Shown: positions 17,000-26,071 of the stretch, one piece after another
Layout of the letters: every line of letters starts with the position of its first letter
How positions within the stretch are numbered: the stretch's first letter is position 1
NCBI RefSeq assembly: GCF_000423645.1
Contig: NZ_KE384068.1
Span: 2,671-43,850, forward strand
Source: Sediminimonas qiaohouensis DSM 21189
GTDB taxonomy: Bacteria; Pseudomonadota; Alphaproteobacteria; Rhodobacterales; Rhodobacteraceae
DNA length: 41,180 nt
Direction: 5' to 3'
The notes under the pieces: model-generated
Databases searched by the model: none
The model's input: only the letters and a program-made list of their open reading frames with translations
Told to the model about the DNA's origin: nothing
Translations under genes and position numbers: made by a program

Positions 17000-17103
17000 G
17001 CCAGAGTCGCTGAGAGACTCACAGGATTCGACGAGCACGTTTTGCAACGCCTGACAGCGGCCAGATCAAGTCGCGCGCCAGGGACGCTCTCAGCGGCTCT
17101 GGC
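17000..17103 (+). repeat. R2 repeat, copy D (with terminal inverted repeats)
   Basis: This copy is 104 bp, the same length as copy A. It starts with GCCAGAGTCGCTGAGAG and ends with CTCTCAGCGGCTCTGGC, with one mismatch between the inverted ends. It lies 70 bases after the EamA gene and is in the same orientation as the other three copies. Confidence 0.85.
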
Positions 17104-17174
17104 GCACCCCGGCACCAACGCGAGGAAGGCATCTCTGACAGGGATCAGACTAGCTTCACGGGATTGGCTGCAGC

Positions 17175-19601
17175 CTACTGCCTGGCATCTCGCGGCGCGA
17201 CCTCCAGCATGACCGACAGGATCTGCGCCAGATCCTCGCGGCTGAAGGGCTTGCTCAGGTGACTGTCGAAGCCGGCGACGACATATTCCGCGATCTGATG
17301 CGCCATCACATTCGCCGTCACCGCGACAATGGGCACCTGCTCGCCGCTGTTTGCCGCATTTTCCTCCGCCCGGATCTCGGCAAGCGCGGTCATGCCATCC
17401 TTACGCGGCATCGAGATATCCATCAAGATCAGGTCGAACTTGCCGTCGCGCGCGGCCTGCACCGCCTCAACACCGTCATTCACCAACTTGAAGTCGGCCC
17501 CCATCGACTGAAGCATCGCTGCCATCAAATCTCGGTTGGTTTGATTGTCGTCGGCAACCAGAACACGGCACCCCTCAAAGGTCTGCGGCGCGCTCACCGC
17601 CTGCTCGGTCTCGCTGATCTTTTTCGCACCAATCGGTAGTGGCAGCGTCACCGTGATGGTCGTGCCCAGGCCAAACGTGCTGCTGACATCGATCTGTCCA
17701 TCCATCATGGTCACCATCTTGTGCACGATCGGCATGCCCAAGCCGGTGCCCCCGAACCGCCGCGAGATCGAGCTGTCGGCCTGCACGAAATCATCGAACA
17801 CCTGCGCGATCTGCTCGGGCGTCATACCGATGCCGGTGTCCTCGATCGTTATCGTCACCGGTTGATCCTTGCGCGCCAGAACGGTCAGGTTGACCGCCCC
17901 CTCTTCAGTAAACTTGATCGCGTTGCTCAGAAGGTTGTGCAGAACCTGTTGCACACGGTGACCATCGCCCATGCGTGGCTGTTCGCAGCCTGACCCGAGC
18001 ATCACCTCGAAGGACAGGCCCTTTTCCTCGGCCCTGAGTTGGTGGACGTCTTCCAGGCGCCGCAGGATCTCGTCGATGCGGAATGGCGCGTTTTCCAGCT
18101 CCATACGCCCCGCTTCGATCTTCGACATGTCCAGAAGGTCGTTGATGATGTTCAACAGGTTCTCGCCCGAGGTGCGGATCGTCTGGATCATCCGAAGCAA
18201 TTCCGGATCATCGATACGGGATTCAACCAACTCTGCCATGCCCAGCACCCCGTTAAGCGGTGTGCGGATTTCATGGCTCATATTGGCCAGGAACTGTGAC
18301 TTGCTGCGACTGGCGGCCTTTGCGTGCTCTATTGCCTCGACGAGTTCGGTCACATCGGCGCCAATGCCTCGATACCCGGCGAACTGTCCCTCGCGGTCAT
18401 AGAATGGCGCGCCCGAGGTTCTGGACCAAACGTCCGGTTGCCCGTCGCCGCCGGGCAACAGGTAGGTGAAATCGCGAAAGGGCTCATGTGCGGCGATCTT
18501 GCGCGCCAACTCGTCCCAATCGGCGGCGTCCCGGGCGGCCATGTTGTCGCCCAGCAACTCGGTGCGCGTCTTGCCGAGCAGCTTCTCCGGGGTCAGGTTC
18601 GAGACCTGCCCAAGGTTGTCGGAGACATAGGTGAAGCGCTGATCGGCGTCCTGCTCCCAATACCAGATGTTGGAGACGTTGGTGACATCGAAAAACCGCT
18701 GCTCTGCATCGTCGCGTTCGGCGGTCGTGTCCTCCAGCCGCTTCATCGCCACGCGAAGGGCCTCTTCACGCGCTTTCTGTTCGCTGATATCCAGATGTAT
18801 CCCCGAGATCAGAAGCGGAGTGCCATCCTGGTCCCGCCGCGTGACGCGCCCACGGCTGAAAATCCACACGTAATGCCCGTTCTTGTGGCGCATCCGCATG
18901 TCCCGCTCGAACACCTCCACGCCGCTTTCGAACGCGGCAACCTGTTCGTCGAAAGTGGCGCGGTCATCAGGGTGCAGCATCTCCCGAAAGTCTTCGATGT
19001 AGAGCGGTTCGAGTTCAGCGCGCTGGTAGCCCAACATTTCTGCCCAGCGATCATTGATGTGATCCACGCGGGTTTCGACATCTATCTCGAAAGTGCCCAG
19101 TAGCGCCGCGTCTATGATGTCGGCCAGCCGTCCTTGCGCCTCCTGCATCTCCGCCCAGTAGTCGGCTTTTTTCTCACCGTTATCACGGAGATCGCACACG
19201 AAGCACCACAAAAACTGCCGCCCATGGGCATCCGGCCAAACCCTACCGCGCACATCAACTGGAACGGGCGCGCCCAGAGAGTCTAGAAACGTCATTTCAA
19301 ATGGTCCGAAGACTTGTTCCGGTATGATGTTTGATATCATGCCATCAAATGACATTCCCTCTGCGCTCGCATCCACAAGATCGTCAAACCGCATGGCAAG
19401 CAGATCGGGCAGTGCGTAGCCGCTGAGCTCCTGCATTGCCGCGTTGGCATGCGTGATCCTCCCGCTGTCGAATGCGACTTGAAAAACACCGATTGGCGCG
19501 AGATCGAACGTGTCGCGGAATGCGTTTTCGTGATCGTGGCTTCGACGGGAAACCATTTCGTCGCTTTGGTTGCCGCCACTCCTACTAGTCATTCTAGTCA
19601 T
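17175..19601 (-). CDS. Multi-PAS hybrid histidine kinase with receiver domain
   Basis: This is a soluble sensor kinase of 808 residues from the ATG at 19601 (AAAGG upstream). Three PAS domains come first (about 25-140, 155-280 and 300-420), each able to bind a ligand or sense redox or light. The HisKA domain has the phosphorylation site in NMSHEIRTPLNG (H443). The ATPase domain has the N-box LLSNAIKFTEEG (N560) and the G-boxes DTGIG and GGTGLGMPIV. A C-terminal receiver domain follows (VLVADDNQTNRD, phosphorylated D728 in LILMDISMPRKDG, SKPF lysine). No membrane segment is seen, so it acts in the cytoplasm. No output regulator is adjacent; the phosphate may pass to a separate HPt protein. Confidence 0.93.
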   Translation of the reverse strand: MTRMTSRSGGNQSDEMVSRRSHDHENAFRDTFDLAPIGVFQVAFDSGRITHANAAMQELSGYALPDLLAMRFDDLVDASAEGMSFDGMISNIIPEQVFGPFEMTFLDSLGAPVPVDVRGRVWPDAHGRQFLWCFVCDLRDNGEKKADYWAEMQEAQGRLADIIDAALLGTFEIDVETRVDHINDRWAEMLGYQRAELEPLYIEDFREMLHPDDRATFDEQVAAFESGVEVFERDMRMRHKNGHYVWIFSRGRVTRRDQDGTPLLISGIHLDISEQKAREEALRVAMKRLEDTTAERDDAEQRFFDVTNVSNIWYWEQDADQRFTYVSDNLGQVSNLTPEKLLGKTRTELLGDNMAARDAADWDELARKIAAHEPFRDFTYLLPGGDGQPDVWSRTSGAPFYDREGQFAGYRGIGADVTELVEAIEHAKAASRSKSQFLANMSHEIRTPLNGVLGMAELVESRIDDPELLRMIQTIRTSGENLLNIINDLLDMSKIEAGRMELENAPFRIDEILRRLEDVHQLRAEEKGLSFEVMLGSGCEQPRMGDGHRVQQVLHNLLSNAIKFTEEGAVNLTVLARKDQPVTITIEDTGIGMTPEQIAQVFDDFVQADSSISRRFGGTGLGMPIVHKMVTMMDGQIDVSSTFGLGTTITVTLPLPIGAKKISETEQAVSAPQTFEGCRVLVADDNQTNRDLMAAMLQSMGADFKLVNDGVEAVQAARDGKFDLILMDISMPRKDGMTALAEIRAEENAANSGEQVPIVAVTANVMAHQIAEYVVAGFDSHLSKPFSREDLAQILSVMLEVAPRDARQ

Positions 19602-20334
19602 TGGCAGCCTTTCTTGCACAAGCTGATGAGCCTGCCGCACAGATAATAAGTATTAGATATACATCAATTCATCAATCCCATCGCTCCACCCGGTTAAGCA
19701 AGAATTGGCCGACGGTTGGACCACCATTTGCGGCAGATGCACCCGATGTGGAAACAATTGAACCGCTGCAGGCACAATGTTTCGATGCTCTCGCGCCTGC
19801 CGGCCTACAGCTTCGATGGTATCGCCGACACGAGGACCAAGCGTGCCTGTGACGCGAAACCCGGCTGGGGTCTCTGAGCATGGCGCACCGCACGCGGCAG
19901 CGCGGCACTTAGGTTGGCCCACTCCGGTCGCATGCCAGGGCCCCGCCTATCTCGATCATGATGTGAGGATCACCAGGCTTTGGGACGATTCACTCTTGGC
20001 ACGCAGAACAAGATCAGCGGCGCCGCGCGACCAATCCTCCTTTGCCGACCTCAGCCTCGACGCCTCTCACACCAACCAGGCTTCCCTGATCCAATCGACC
20101 ACGCCTGGCGCTCATCACGCCGCGCCATCTGGCACGCGCTTTCGGTGTGGCATTGGATTTGCGATCATCATGGCGCCTATCACGCACTTGCGCTGCGCAT
20201 ACGCCATCCCTCGCACGACCGCGCTCCGGCTCCTTCCAGTCGCCCTTCCCTCTGCAAGACGAGAGCATCTCACGAGCCTACTCCGGGGCCTGGATCGCAA
20301 TCGTTACAGGTAAAAACGCCGATTTCGGCATTCC
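19602..20334. other. Intergenic stretch, no gene supported
   Basis: Several overlapping short frames exist, but none has a ribosome binding site with a recognisable product. The stretch separates the histidine kinase from the iteron-like cluster. Confidence 0.4.
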
Positions 20335-20517
20335 ATGTAAACCAAATCGAGCGCAAATCCCATATTTTACTGACTCGACGAGTTTACATAGGGAAACAGA
20401 TCCGTCTGGATTTTCCACTGATGTAAACCAAAAACCGGGGTTTCCGTGGCACTTTTCACCGCCATGTAAACCAAAAGGGAAACAAAATCCGGCCGAATGT
20501 AAACCAGATGTAAACCA
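20335..20517 (+). repeat. Iteron-like cluster of ATGTAAACCA
   Basis: The 10-base word ATGTAAACCA occurs five times in direct orientation at 20335, 20421, 20464, 20497 and 20508. One inverted partial copy (GTTTACAT) lies at 20382. The spacings are 86, 43, 33 and 11 bases. Such short, repeated and partly helix-phased words are typical of binding-site arrays: plasmid iterons or a regulator's operators. The cluster is more AT-rich than its surroundings. Confidence 0.75.
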
Positions 20518-20574
20518 CCACGACCGCGTTCGGCGAGGTCGCAAACCCCACATGAGATCGCCCGGGCATCGTGC

Positions 20575-20790
20575 AATATGGGAGGGTTCGGCCCGTGGGG
20601 TGCTGGTGGCGCCAGAAGGCATCCCCATGTCGTGATCTCGATTTTCCTAGGACTTCGCGTATTCCATGGGACCCGGCGGTGTGTTTGTGGAGGTCACTCG
20701 AGCCATCCCTAACCTGCCCGAACGGTAGCAAGCTCAGGTTATGGTTCTCTCAAGATCAACGCCATGACAAAAAAGCATCGATAAATCTAT
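20575..20790 (+). repeat. Intergenic repeat family R1, copy 4
   Basis: This well preserved copy contains GGTGCTGGTGGCGCCAGAAG, GCATCCCCATGTCG, TTTTCCTAGGACTTCGCG and TATTCCATGGGACCCGGCG, followed by CTCTCAAGATCAACG. It closely matches copy 5 and lies directly upstream of the promoter block of the second BLUF gene. Confidence 0.85.
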
Positions 20791-20800
20791 CTGCTGCGCG

Positions 20801-20935
20801 ACGACACTTTCGCATGGTCGAGTTCGCTGGAAGGCGGAAGCGTGGCATGCTACTCGCAGATCGTAATCAGCGATGGCGGCCGCCCCGCCGACACACCGTG
20901 ACGTGACGGTCACTCACTTGGGAGAGGTGTTCAGA
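20801..20935 (+). promoter_or_regulatory. Duplicated upstream block of the BLUF genes
   Basis: These 135 bases are identical to 8274-8408 before the first BLUF gene. They include the palindrome GTGAC-G-GTCAC (20903-20913) and the ribosome binding site GGGAGAGG (20920-20927). A promoter for both BLUF genes probably lies here. Confidence 0.6.
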
Positions 20936-21460
20936 ATGACAGAAATCGTTGCACTCGCCTATTGCTCCCGTCCGGTTGATTTTTCTTTTGAACAGACCGA
21001 GCAGATACTCACGGCCTCGCGGCGCAACAATGCGAAGGCCGGACTCACGGGGGCGCTGATCTACGACAACCACACGTTCCTGCAGTGGATCGAAGGCGAA
21101 GAAACGGAAATCAGGGCGGTATTCGAGCGTATCTCGAGCGATCATCGGCACAGCGATATCAAGCTGTTGCTGGTGCGCAAGCTGGACGGTCGCTGGTTTC
21201 CCGATTGGTCAATGACCGCCGCGGTAACGCAGGATCAGACCTTGCGCAGCCTCAAGCTGGTGTCGCACCTGTCGCTGAGCCAGTTCGACCCCTTTGGCTG
21301 GTCCGAGGCGAATGCACTTTCGTTCATGGATACGCTGAGTGATTACCTCACCCACCGCGCAACGCCGAAGTCCAAAGCGGCGGAGGAACCCGTGACCCCG
21401 CGCGCGGTGGGAAGCAACCCGATGGCCCGGCTCGATAGGCATCTGAACAAATTGCTCTGA
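20936..21460 (+). CDS. BLUF-domain blue-light sensor, copy 2
   Basis: This is a 174-residue paralogue of the protein at 8409. The first 54 residues are identical and the rest differs at many positions, mostly conservatively. The flavin-site residues Tyr9, Asn32, Gln50, Trp91 and Met93 are all kept, so it should still bind FAD and respond to blue light. The RBS and start are the same as in copy 1. The changes after residue 54 lie in the second half of the BLUF domain and in the C-terminal tail, which would tune photocycle or partner choice. It is followed by a convergent MFS gene. No output domain is fused. Confidence 0.92.
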   Translation: MTEIVALAYCSRPVDFSFEQTEQILTASRRNNAKAGLTGALIYDNHTFLQWIEGEETEIRAVFERISSDHRHSDIKLLLVRKLDGRWFPDWSMTAAVTQDQTLRSLKLVSHLSLSQFDPFGWSEANALSFMDTLSDYLTHRATPKSKAAEEPVTPRAVGSNPMARLDRHLNKLL

Positions 21461-21702
21461 ATGGTCGCTCAACGAACGGTCGCTTCCCGCACCTGTGTCG
21501 GTTGCGGCGTTCGCGAAGGACGCGCCAACAACTGTTCACAAAGGTCCGAGACCGATCATGCGCAGAGGGTGACTTGAATGGCGTCCCTTGCCGAAGGCGC
21601 CTCGGCCAAACATGCATGGAACAGGAACACGCATTGAAACCTCCGGTCGACGCACCCGCCTTGAGACGGTCATTCAGCGCCGCTGTTCACTTGCCAGGCC
21701 CC

Positions 21703-22872
21703 TCAAAGCGGCTTTTGCAGCAAGGCAAAGACCGCACCTACCAGCAACAAGCCGGCGGCGGCGACAAGACTGACACCAATATTGCCGAACAGATCCCCGA
21801 CCAACCCCGCCCCATAGGGACCCAACGTCTGCGCGACGGCAAAGACCACGGTAAACAGACCGATCGCGCGCCCCCAGCTTTCAGGGGGAAGGTTCTGACG
21901 GGTAAAGCTTGTGATCGCCCCCGGCGCCATGAACACCGACAGACCGAACACAACCGCAGAAGCCAGCAGCGCAGCGTTGTTGGGCAATACCACGGGCAAG
22001 GCTGATCCGATGGCGATGCTGGCCAGGATCAGCGCCAGCGGAACACCCGACGCGTGGCGCGCCAGGATCGGGCGCCAAACCAGCGGCGAGATACAGATGC
22101 ACAGACCCAGGATCACCCAGACCAGCGCAACAAACCCCGCGCTCGCGGCCTGTTCTGTCATCCAGGCCGACAGGAACGTGAGGTAGACGATATAACCCAG
22201 CCCGAATCCAGCATAGCCTACGATTTCCGGCAGCATGCGGCGCAGCGGCAACCCGATGGCAGCGGGCTGCAATTGCGTGGGCGGACGCAGTTGCACGGCG
22301 GACCAAAGGCCCAGTGGCAGAAACATGGCGCTGACGATGCCAATCGCGACCCAGCCGAGCGGCCACGCACCAGGCCCATGCGCGTCCAGCATCAGCGGCA
22401 GCGCCGCGCCCGCCAGCACGATTCCCAGTCCCCCGCCAGAGCCGAACAAGATAGCGATCGCCAGCGCGTTGCGGCGCAGATCGTCCCGAAACAACCCGGC
22501 AGTCAGCGCGCCGGCGGTGGAAAACGACATCGCGCCAAAGATGCCAGCCAGAATGCGCCACACCGTCTGCCACCACAGCGCAGCATTCAGCCCCGTGGCC
22601 AGCAGCGCCAGCGTGGTGGTGATTAGCCCGAAGGCAAACAGGCGGGAGGGCGGAACGCGCCGGATCAGCAGTATGGTCAGGACCGCACCGGCGATGTAAC
22701 CAAGCGCGTTGGCTGTGTTCAGCCACCCGGCTTGCGCGAAATTCCACCCCATCTCCGATCTCATCGCAGGCAGCAACAGACCATATGCAAACCGTGCGAA
22801 CCCGTTCGTCACGGTCACCCCCAGAGCCAGCCCCGCCAGCACCAGCCACGGACGAGCCGGGGTGGCGCTCAT
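21703..22872 (-). CDS. MFS transporter, YbfB/YjiJ family
   Basis: This is a 389-residue permease with about twelve hydrophobic segments, the usual layout of the major facilitator superfamily. The N-terminal part (LGVTVTNGFARFAYGLLLPAM then RSEMGWNFAQAGWLNTANAL) is characteristic of the YbfB/YjiJ group. A positively charged loop RRVPPSRL after the second segment replaces the classic MFS loop motif. It is read convergently with the second BLUF gene. The transported compound is unknown. The ATG at 22872 directly precedes the first hydrophobic segment. Confidence 0.9.
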   Translation of the reverse strand: MSATPARPWLVLAGLALGVTVTNGFARFAYGLLLPAMRSEMGWNFAQAGWLNTANALGYIAGAVLTILLIRRVPPSRLFAFGLITTTLALLATGLNAALWWQTVWRILAGIFGAMSFSTAGALTAGLFRDDLRRNALAIAILFGSGGGLGIVLAGAALPLMLDAHGPGAWPLGWVAIGIVSAMFLPLGLWSAVQLRPPTQLQPAAIGLPLRRMLPEIVGYAGFGLGYIVYLTFLSAWMTEQAASAGFVALVWVILGLCICISPLVWRPILARHASGVPLALILASIAIGSALPVVLPNNAALLASAVVFGLSVFMAPGAITSFTRQNLPPESWGRAIGLFTVVFAVAQTLGPYGAGLVGDLFGNIGVSLVAAAGLLLVGAVFALLQKPL

Positions 22873-23164
22873 TGGTGGCTATCCGGAAATGCGGGCGGCA
22901 GGGGCATGCGGGCCTCGTGATGTCCGACATTCTCTAAACAGAATGCCAATCCGGACAAGCTGCCAACCGCGCTCCCAGCAATCAAGCCATTTTCGCCCAG
23001 TAGGTGCTGTCAGACGAATTGGAACTCGTCATCACCGCCAGGCGGATTAAATCGGAGCTGGTCTTGAAGTATTTGAAAGGGTCGCTTTTTTCATCTGGGC
23101 AGGATATGAAGGCGTTCGTCCCGCTTCAACCCGAATTACTCTGACAATGCCCTGCATTATAGTC

Positions 23165-23190
23165 GAAAAGACAGGGAAATCTTTTCCCTC
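23165..23190 (-). terminator. Rho-independent terminator of the SUMF1-domain gene
   Basis: On the minus strand AGGGAAA pairs with TTTCCCT around a three-base loop and is followed by GTCTTTTC. The stem (23173-23189) touches the stop codon at 23189-23191. Confidence 0.6.
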
Positions 23191-24544
23191 AGCGGTCCTG
23201 GACTAATCGAAACCCGACATGACTGTTGCTGAACGACATTTTAAACCGGTGACGCGCATCAGAGCGTATGTTGACTGCAGCATCGCTCCAAGAGCCGCCG
23301 CGGATCACGCGCTCTTTGCATTTACCGCTCAACCAAGCCTGACCATTGCCGGGCGCACCCTCGTAAGTGTCATTCCAGCAATCCTGCACCCTTTCCGATA
23401 CATTGCCATGCATATCATACAGACCCCAGGCATTGGGGGCATAGGATTTCACAGGCATGGTCTTGCCGTGTGCCTTTTCATAATTGGCTTTTGAGGTGCT
23501 TGCGCTATTACCCCAATGGTAATTTGTGGCTTCACCGGCACGAGCTGCGTATTCCCACTCTGCTTCTGAGGGCAAGCGGAATGTCCCCACGCCTTGTGTA
23601 TTCAGCCATTCAATATACTTCTGGATATCATTCCAAGTAATCTCGATAACCGGTCGATCACCTTCACCCCAACCACGGTCTCCGCCCCAGGGACTAGAGC
23701 ATTCACCTGCATCAACACAGAGCTGATACTGGTCCCACGTCACCTCATGTGCCTGCATTTTGAAGGCCTCAAGAGTGACACGGTGGACGGGCTTATCGTT
23801 GCGAAACCGGCTACACCCTCTCGCTCCGACATCACCGAGACCGTGGCATCCCATCTTAAAGCTGCCTGCCGGGATAGCCACCAAATCACCTGTCAATTTG
23901 GTCTCTTTCGAACTGCCGGTCGCTTCGCTCGTTTTAGCGTTCTCTTCTTTTCGTGCCGCGGAAATGAGCTTGCGGATATTGTCCAGAAGGTCAGGGGAAA
24001 CGTTCTCGGATTCGGCTATGGCAAGAAGGTCGCGCGCCCTCTCGATATCTCTCGGAATAACCTCGCCTTTCGAATACGCGTGCGCAAGATGCACAGCCGC
24101 CTTGCCAAAGCCGGCTTCAATGGCTCTCTCGAGCAAGGCCACGCCGGTTGACGTATCGCGTTCAACGCCGCGATCTCCGTAAATCAAACGCACCCCGTAA
24201 TTATCCATGGCGACCGGGTATCCCAGGAGTGCGGATTTCATCTGATAGCCTATCACCTCATCGCTAGACAAATCCGAAAAAGGCTTGCAATTAGTCTTAA
24301 GCCAGGCCGCATTGTTCATCATGGCCGGGTCACTATCGCCCAACCGGATGAACACCTCGGATATGTAATGGTCATGACCGTTGCACGCCCTGTCCGATAT
24401 CTCGATGGATTCTTCACGTTGTGATTGCCATGGCTCGGGCAGCTGATCGGCTTGCACCGGGGCCGCAATGGTGAACGCCAAGACCAGGTAGGAAATGATG
24501 CGGGGAAATCGTTCCTTGGAATCTTTATCCGTAAAAATCAGCAT
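23189..24544 (-). CDS. Secreted Sel1-repeat and SUMF1 (formylglycine-generating-like) protein
   Basis: The protein is about 451 residues from the ATG at 24544; the frame stays open to a TTG at 24592. An N-terminal signal peptide is visible (RIISYLVLAFTIAAPVQA, cleavage before DQLPEP). Two Sel1-type repeats follow (YPVAMDNYGVRLIYGD and FGKAAVHLAHAYSKGE). The C-terminal half is a SUMF1 domain, starting VAIPAGSFKMG and carrying RLPSEAEWEYAARAG, DMHGNVSERVQD, VIRGGSW and HVGFRLVQD. The segment after RGGSW, where active formylglycine-generating enzymes carry a catalytic cysteine, reads DAAVNIRSDARHR without cysteine. It is probably a non-enzymatic or divergent member acting in the periplasm, possibly in carbohydrate binding or assembly. 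Confidence 0.85.
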   Translation of the reverse strand: MLIFTDKDSKERFPRIISYLVLAFTIAAPVQADQLPEPWQSQREESIEISDRACNGHDHYISEVFIRLGDSDPAMMNNAAWLKTNCKPFSDLSSDEVIGYQMKSALLGYPVAMDNYGVRLIYGDRGVERDTSTGVALLERAIEAGFGKAAVHLAHAYSKGEVIPRDIERARDLLAIAESENVSPDLLDNIRKLISAARKEENAKTSEATGSSKETKLTGDLVAIPAGSFKMGCHGLGDVGARGCSRFRNDKPVHRVTLEAFKMQAHEVTWDQYQLCVDAGECSSPWGGDRGWGEGDRPVIEITWNDIQKYIEWLNTQGVGTFRLPSEAEWEYAARAGEATNYHWGNSASTSKANYEKAHGKTMPVKSYAPNAWGLYDMHGNVSERVQDCWNDTYEGAPGNGQAWLSGKCKERVIRGGSWSDAAVNIRSDARHRFKMSFSNSHVGFRLVQDR

Positions 24545-24660
24545 TAACGCACTCACCAAGCAAGTATATTCGTTTGATACGACATTTCCCAAATGGCATG
24601 CCGTTCGACGGCAGCATTGCCTGACGAGGCTCCTGGATCAAGTATTTTTGGCCCCCGAGC

Positions 24661-25652
24661 GGGCATTGATGCAGAACGTCGCGCTTGAGACGTGACTACC
24701 CCTTTCCCCAACTAGGTCATTCCAAGCGGACGACCTCGGCGGTGCCGAGGATCGAGAAGCGGTTCATGAGGGCGATGCGGATGTGGATTGCGGCGGTCTG
24801 ACAGTTCGGGCATGGTATTCCGGTCCGGCGTTTCCAGAACGCTCGACCATAATGCCGTGTGGCACACAGGGTCTCGTTTCTGGCGCATGCCACCGGGCAG
24901 TCCTCTTTCCAGAGGCGTCCGTTCTGTCGGATCGGAATGATCGGAATTGCGTCGCGCTCGATGATAGCCTTGTGGTGGCGGCGCGTGTCGTAGGCACCAT
25001 CGGCGGTCACCGTGCCGATCGGCTCATCCTCGGCGATCTGGCCGAGCAGGTCCGGCAGGACGGAACTGTCGCCGTCGCGGCCGGTTGTGAACTCTACGGC
25101 GCGGATGTCGGTGGTCGTCGGGTCCATAGTCAGCTGGACCTTGCGCCACTGGCGCCGCCACTGTGTCCCATGCTTGCGGGCCTGCCATTCGCCATCGCCG
25201 AGTAACTTGATCCCGGTGCTATCCACCAGCAGAGTGAGCGCACCGTCGGCTCGGCGATACGGGTTCTTGACCGCCAGCGTCTTCTGTCGCCGGCACAGAG
25301 TAGAGAAATCAGGAACTGGCCAGTCCAGCCCAGCCAGCCGCAGCAGGCTCGCCACCATCCCGGCGGTCTGGCGCAGAGGGCGCTTGAACAGAACCTTGAA
25401 CGACAGGCAGAACTGGATTGCCGCATCGGAAAACACCGGCGGGCGCTCCGGGCACCCTTCACGCGGCGCGCGCCAGGTCATGTCCTTGTCGACCCAGATC
25501 AGCAGAGACCCCCGTTTGCGCAGCGACGCGTTGTAGTTGGACCAGTTCGTAGTGCGATAGCGGGCGGGAGGTGACTTGCTCATGCAGCCCGTGTAACCGC
25601 ATGGATTCGCAAAGTGAATCCGCTGTCGTCAGAGATGTGCAACAACGCCCCA
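24661..25652 (-). mobile_element. Decayed IS5-family insertion sequence
   Basis: The element is about 0.99 kb and carries one transposase gene. Its ends look like imperfect inverted repeats: GGGCATTGATGCAGAACG at the left and, read inwards from the right end near 25652, GGGCGTTGTTGCACATCT. No clear target duplication is seen, and the transposase lacks part of its catalytic domain. Confidence 0.75.
24717..25583 (-). pseudogene. IS5-family transposase with an internal deletion
   Basis: The 288-residue frame reads clearly as an IS5-family DDE transposase. The start RTTNWSNYNASLRKRGSLLIW is typical, the first aspartate lies in LLVDSTGIKLLG and the second in TVTADGAYDTRRHH. Near the end, ATRHYGRAFWKRRTGIPCPN jumps straight to QTAAIHIRIALMNRF. 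In intact relatives this spot holds a segment of the type YHARSRVEAKMRCLK with the catalytic glutamate. In another frame the sequence still reads EYHAR, which marks the deletion point. The enzyme should therefore be inactive. Confidence 0.75.
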
Positions 25653-25717
25653 ACGGTGCGAACACCTCAACGCATACACGGGCGATCTCAGCAAGAGTGC
25701 CGTGCTCATCACAGAGC

Positions 25718-25915
25718 CATGTTGGAAGAGAAGGTTCCGGCGCTTGGGGTGCTGGTGGCGCCAGAAGGCATCCCCATGTCGCGATTTCGATTTTCCTAGG
25801 GCTTCGCGTATTCCATGGGATCCGGCGATGTGCCTGTGAGGAGAACACGAGCCATTCCTGATCCCCGGGCACAGAATCATCGACTCGTCATGGTCCTCTC
25901 AAGATCAGCAACGAC
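25718..25915 (+). repeat. Intergenic repeat family R1, copy 5
   Basis: This copy closely matches copy 4: GGGTGCTGGTGGCGCCAGAA, GGCATCCCCATGTCGCG, TTTTCCTAGGGCTTCGCG, TATTCCATGGGATCCGGCG, then ACGAGCCATTCCT and CTCTCAAGATCAGC. It lies between the IS5 remnant and the histidine kinase at 26072. Confidence 0.85.
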
Positions 25916-26071
25916 TCGACACCCCGAATACAAGTTTCGATTGAACACAACACAATGCCCGCTAAGCTCCGGTCTAGATCATAGGACCATGGGAGGGTGT
26001 GATCATGAGCGGTCGCAGGAAGAAATGAGGGTATGAGCGATCGCCGGTCATAGAGAGGTGAAGCACCTGTT

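Noticed and set aside
12878-17103. R2 repeats read on the minus strand look a little like a serine tRNA (CAGAGCGGCTGA, CTTGA, then TCGAATCC).
   Set aside because: The stems are not kept between copies, the anticodon region changes freely, and no acceptor stem can be formed, so they are not tRNA genes.
19777-20313. 178-codon plus-strand frame in the intergenic stretch.
   Set aside because: Amino-acid composition is random-like, no ribosome binding site is present, and it overlaps other equally long frames.
22925-22955. Interrupted inverted repeat (GTCCG...CGGAC with ATTCT...AGAAT) upstream of the MFS gene.
   Set aside because: The arms are short and unevenly spaced, so it may be chance; not strong enough to call an operator.
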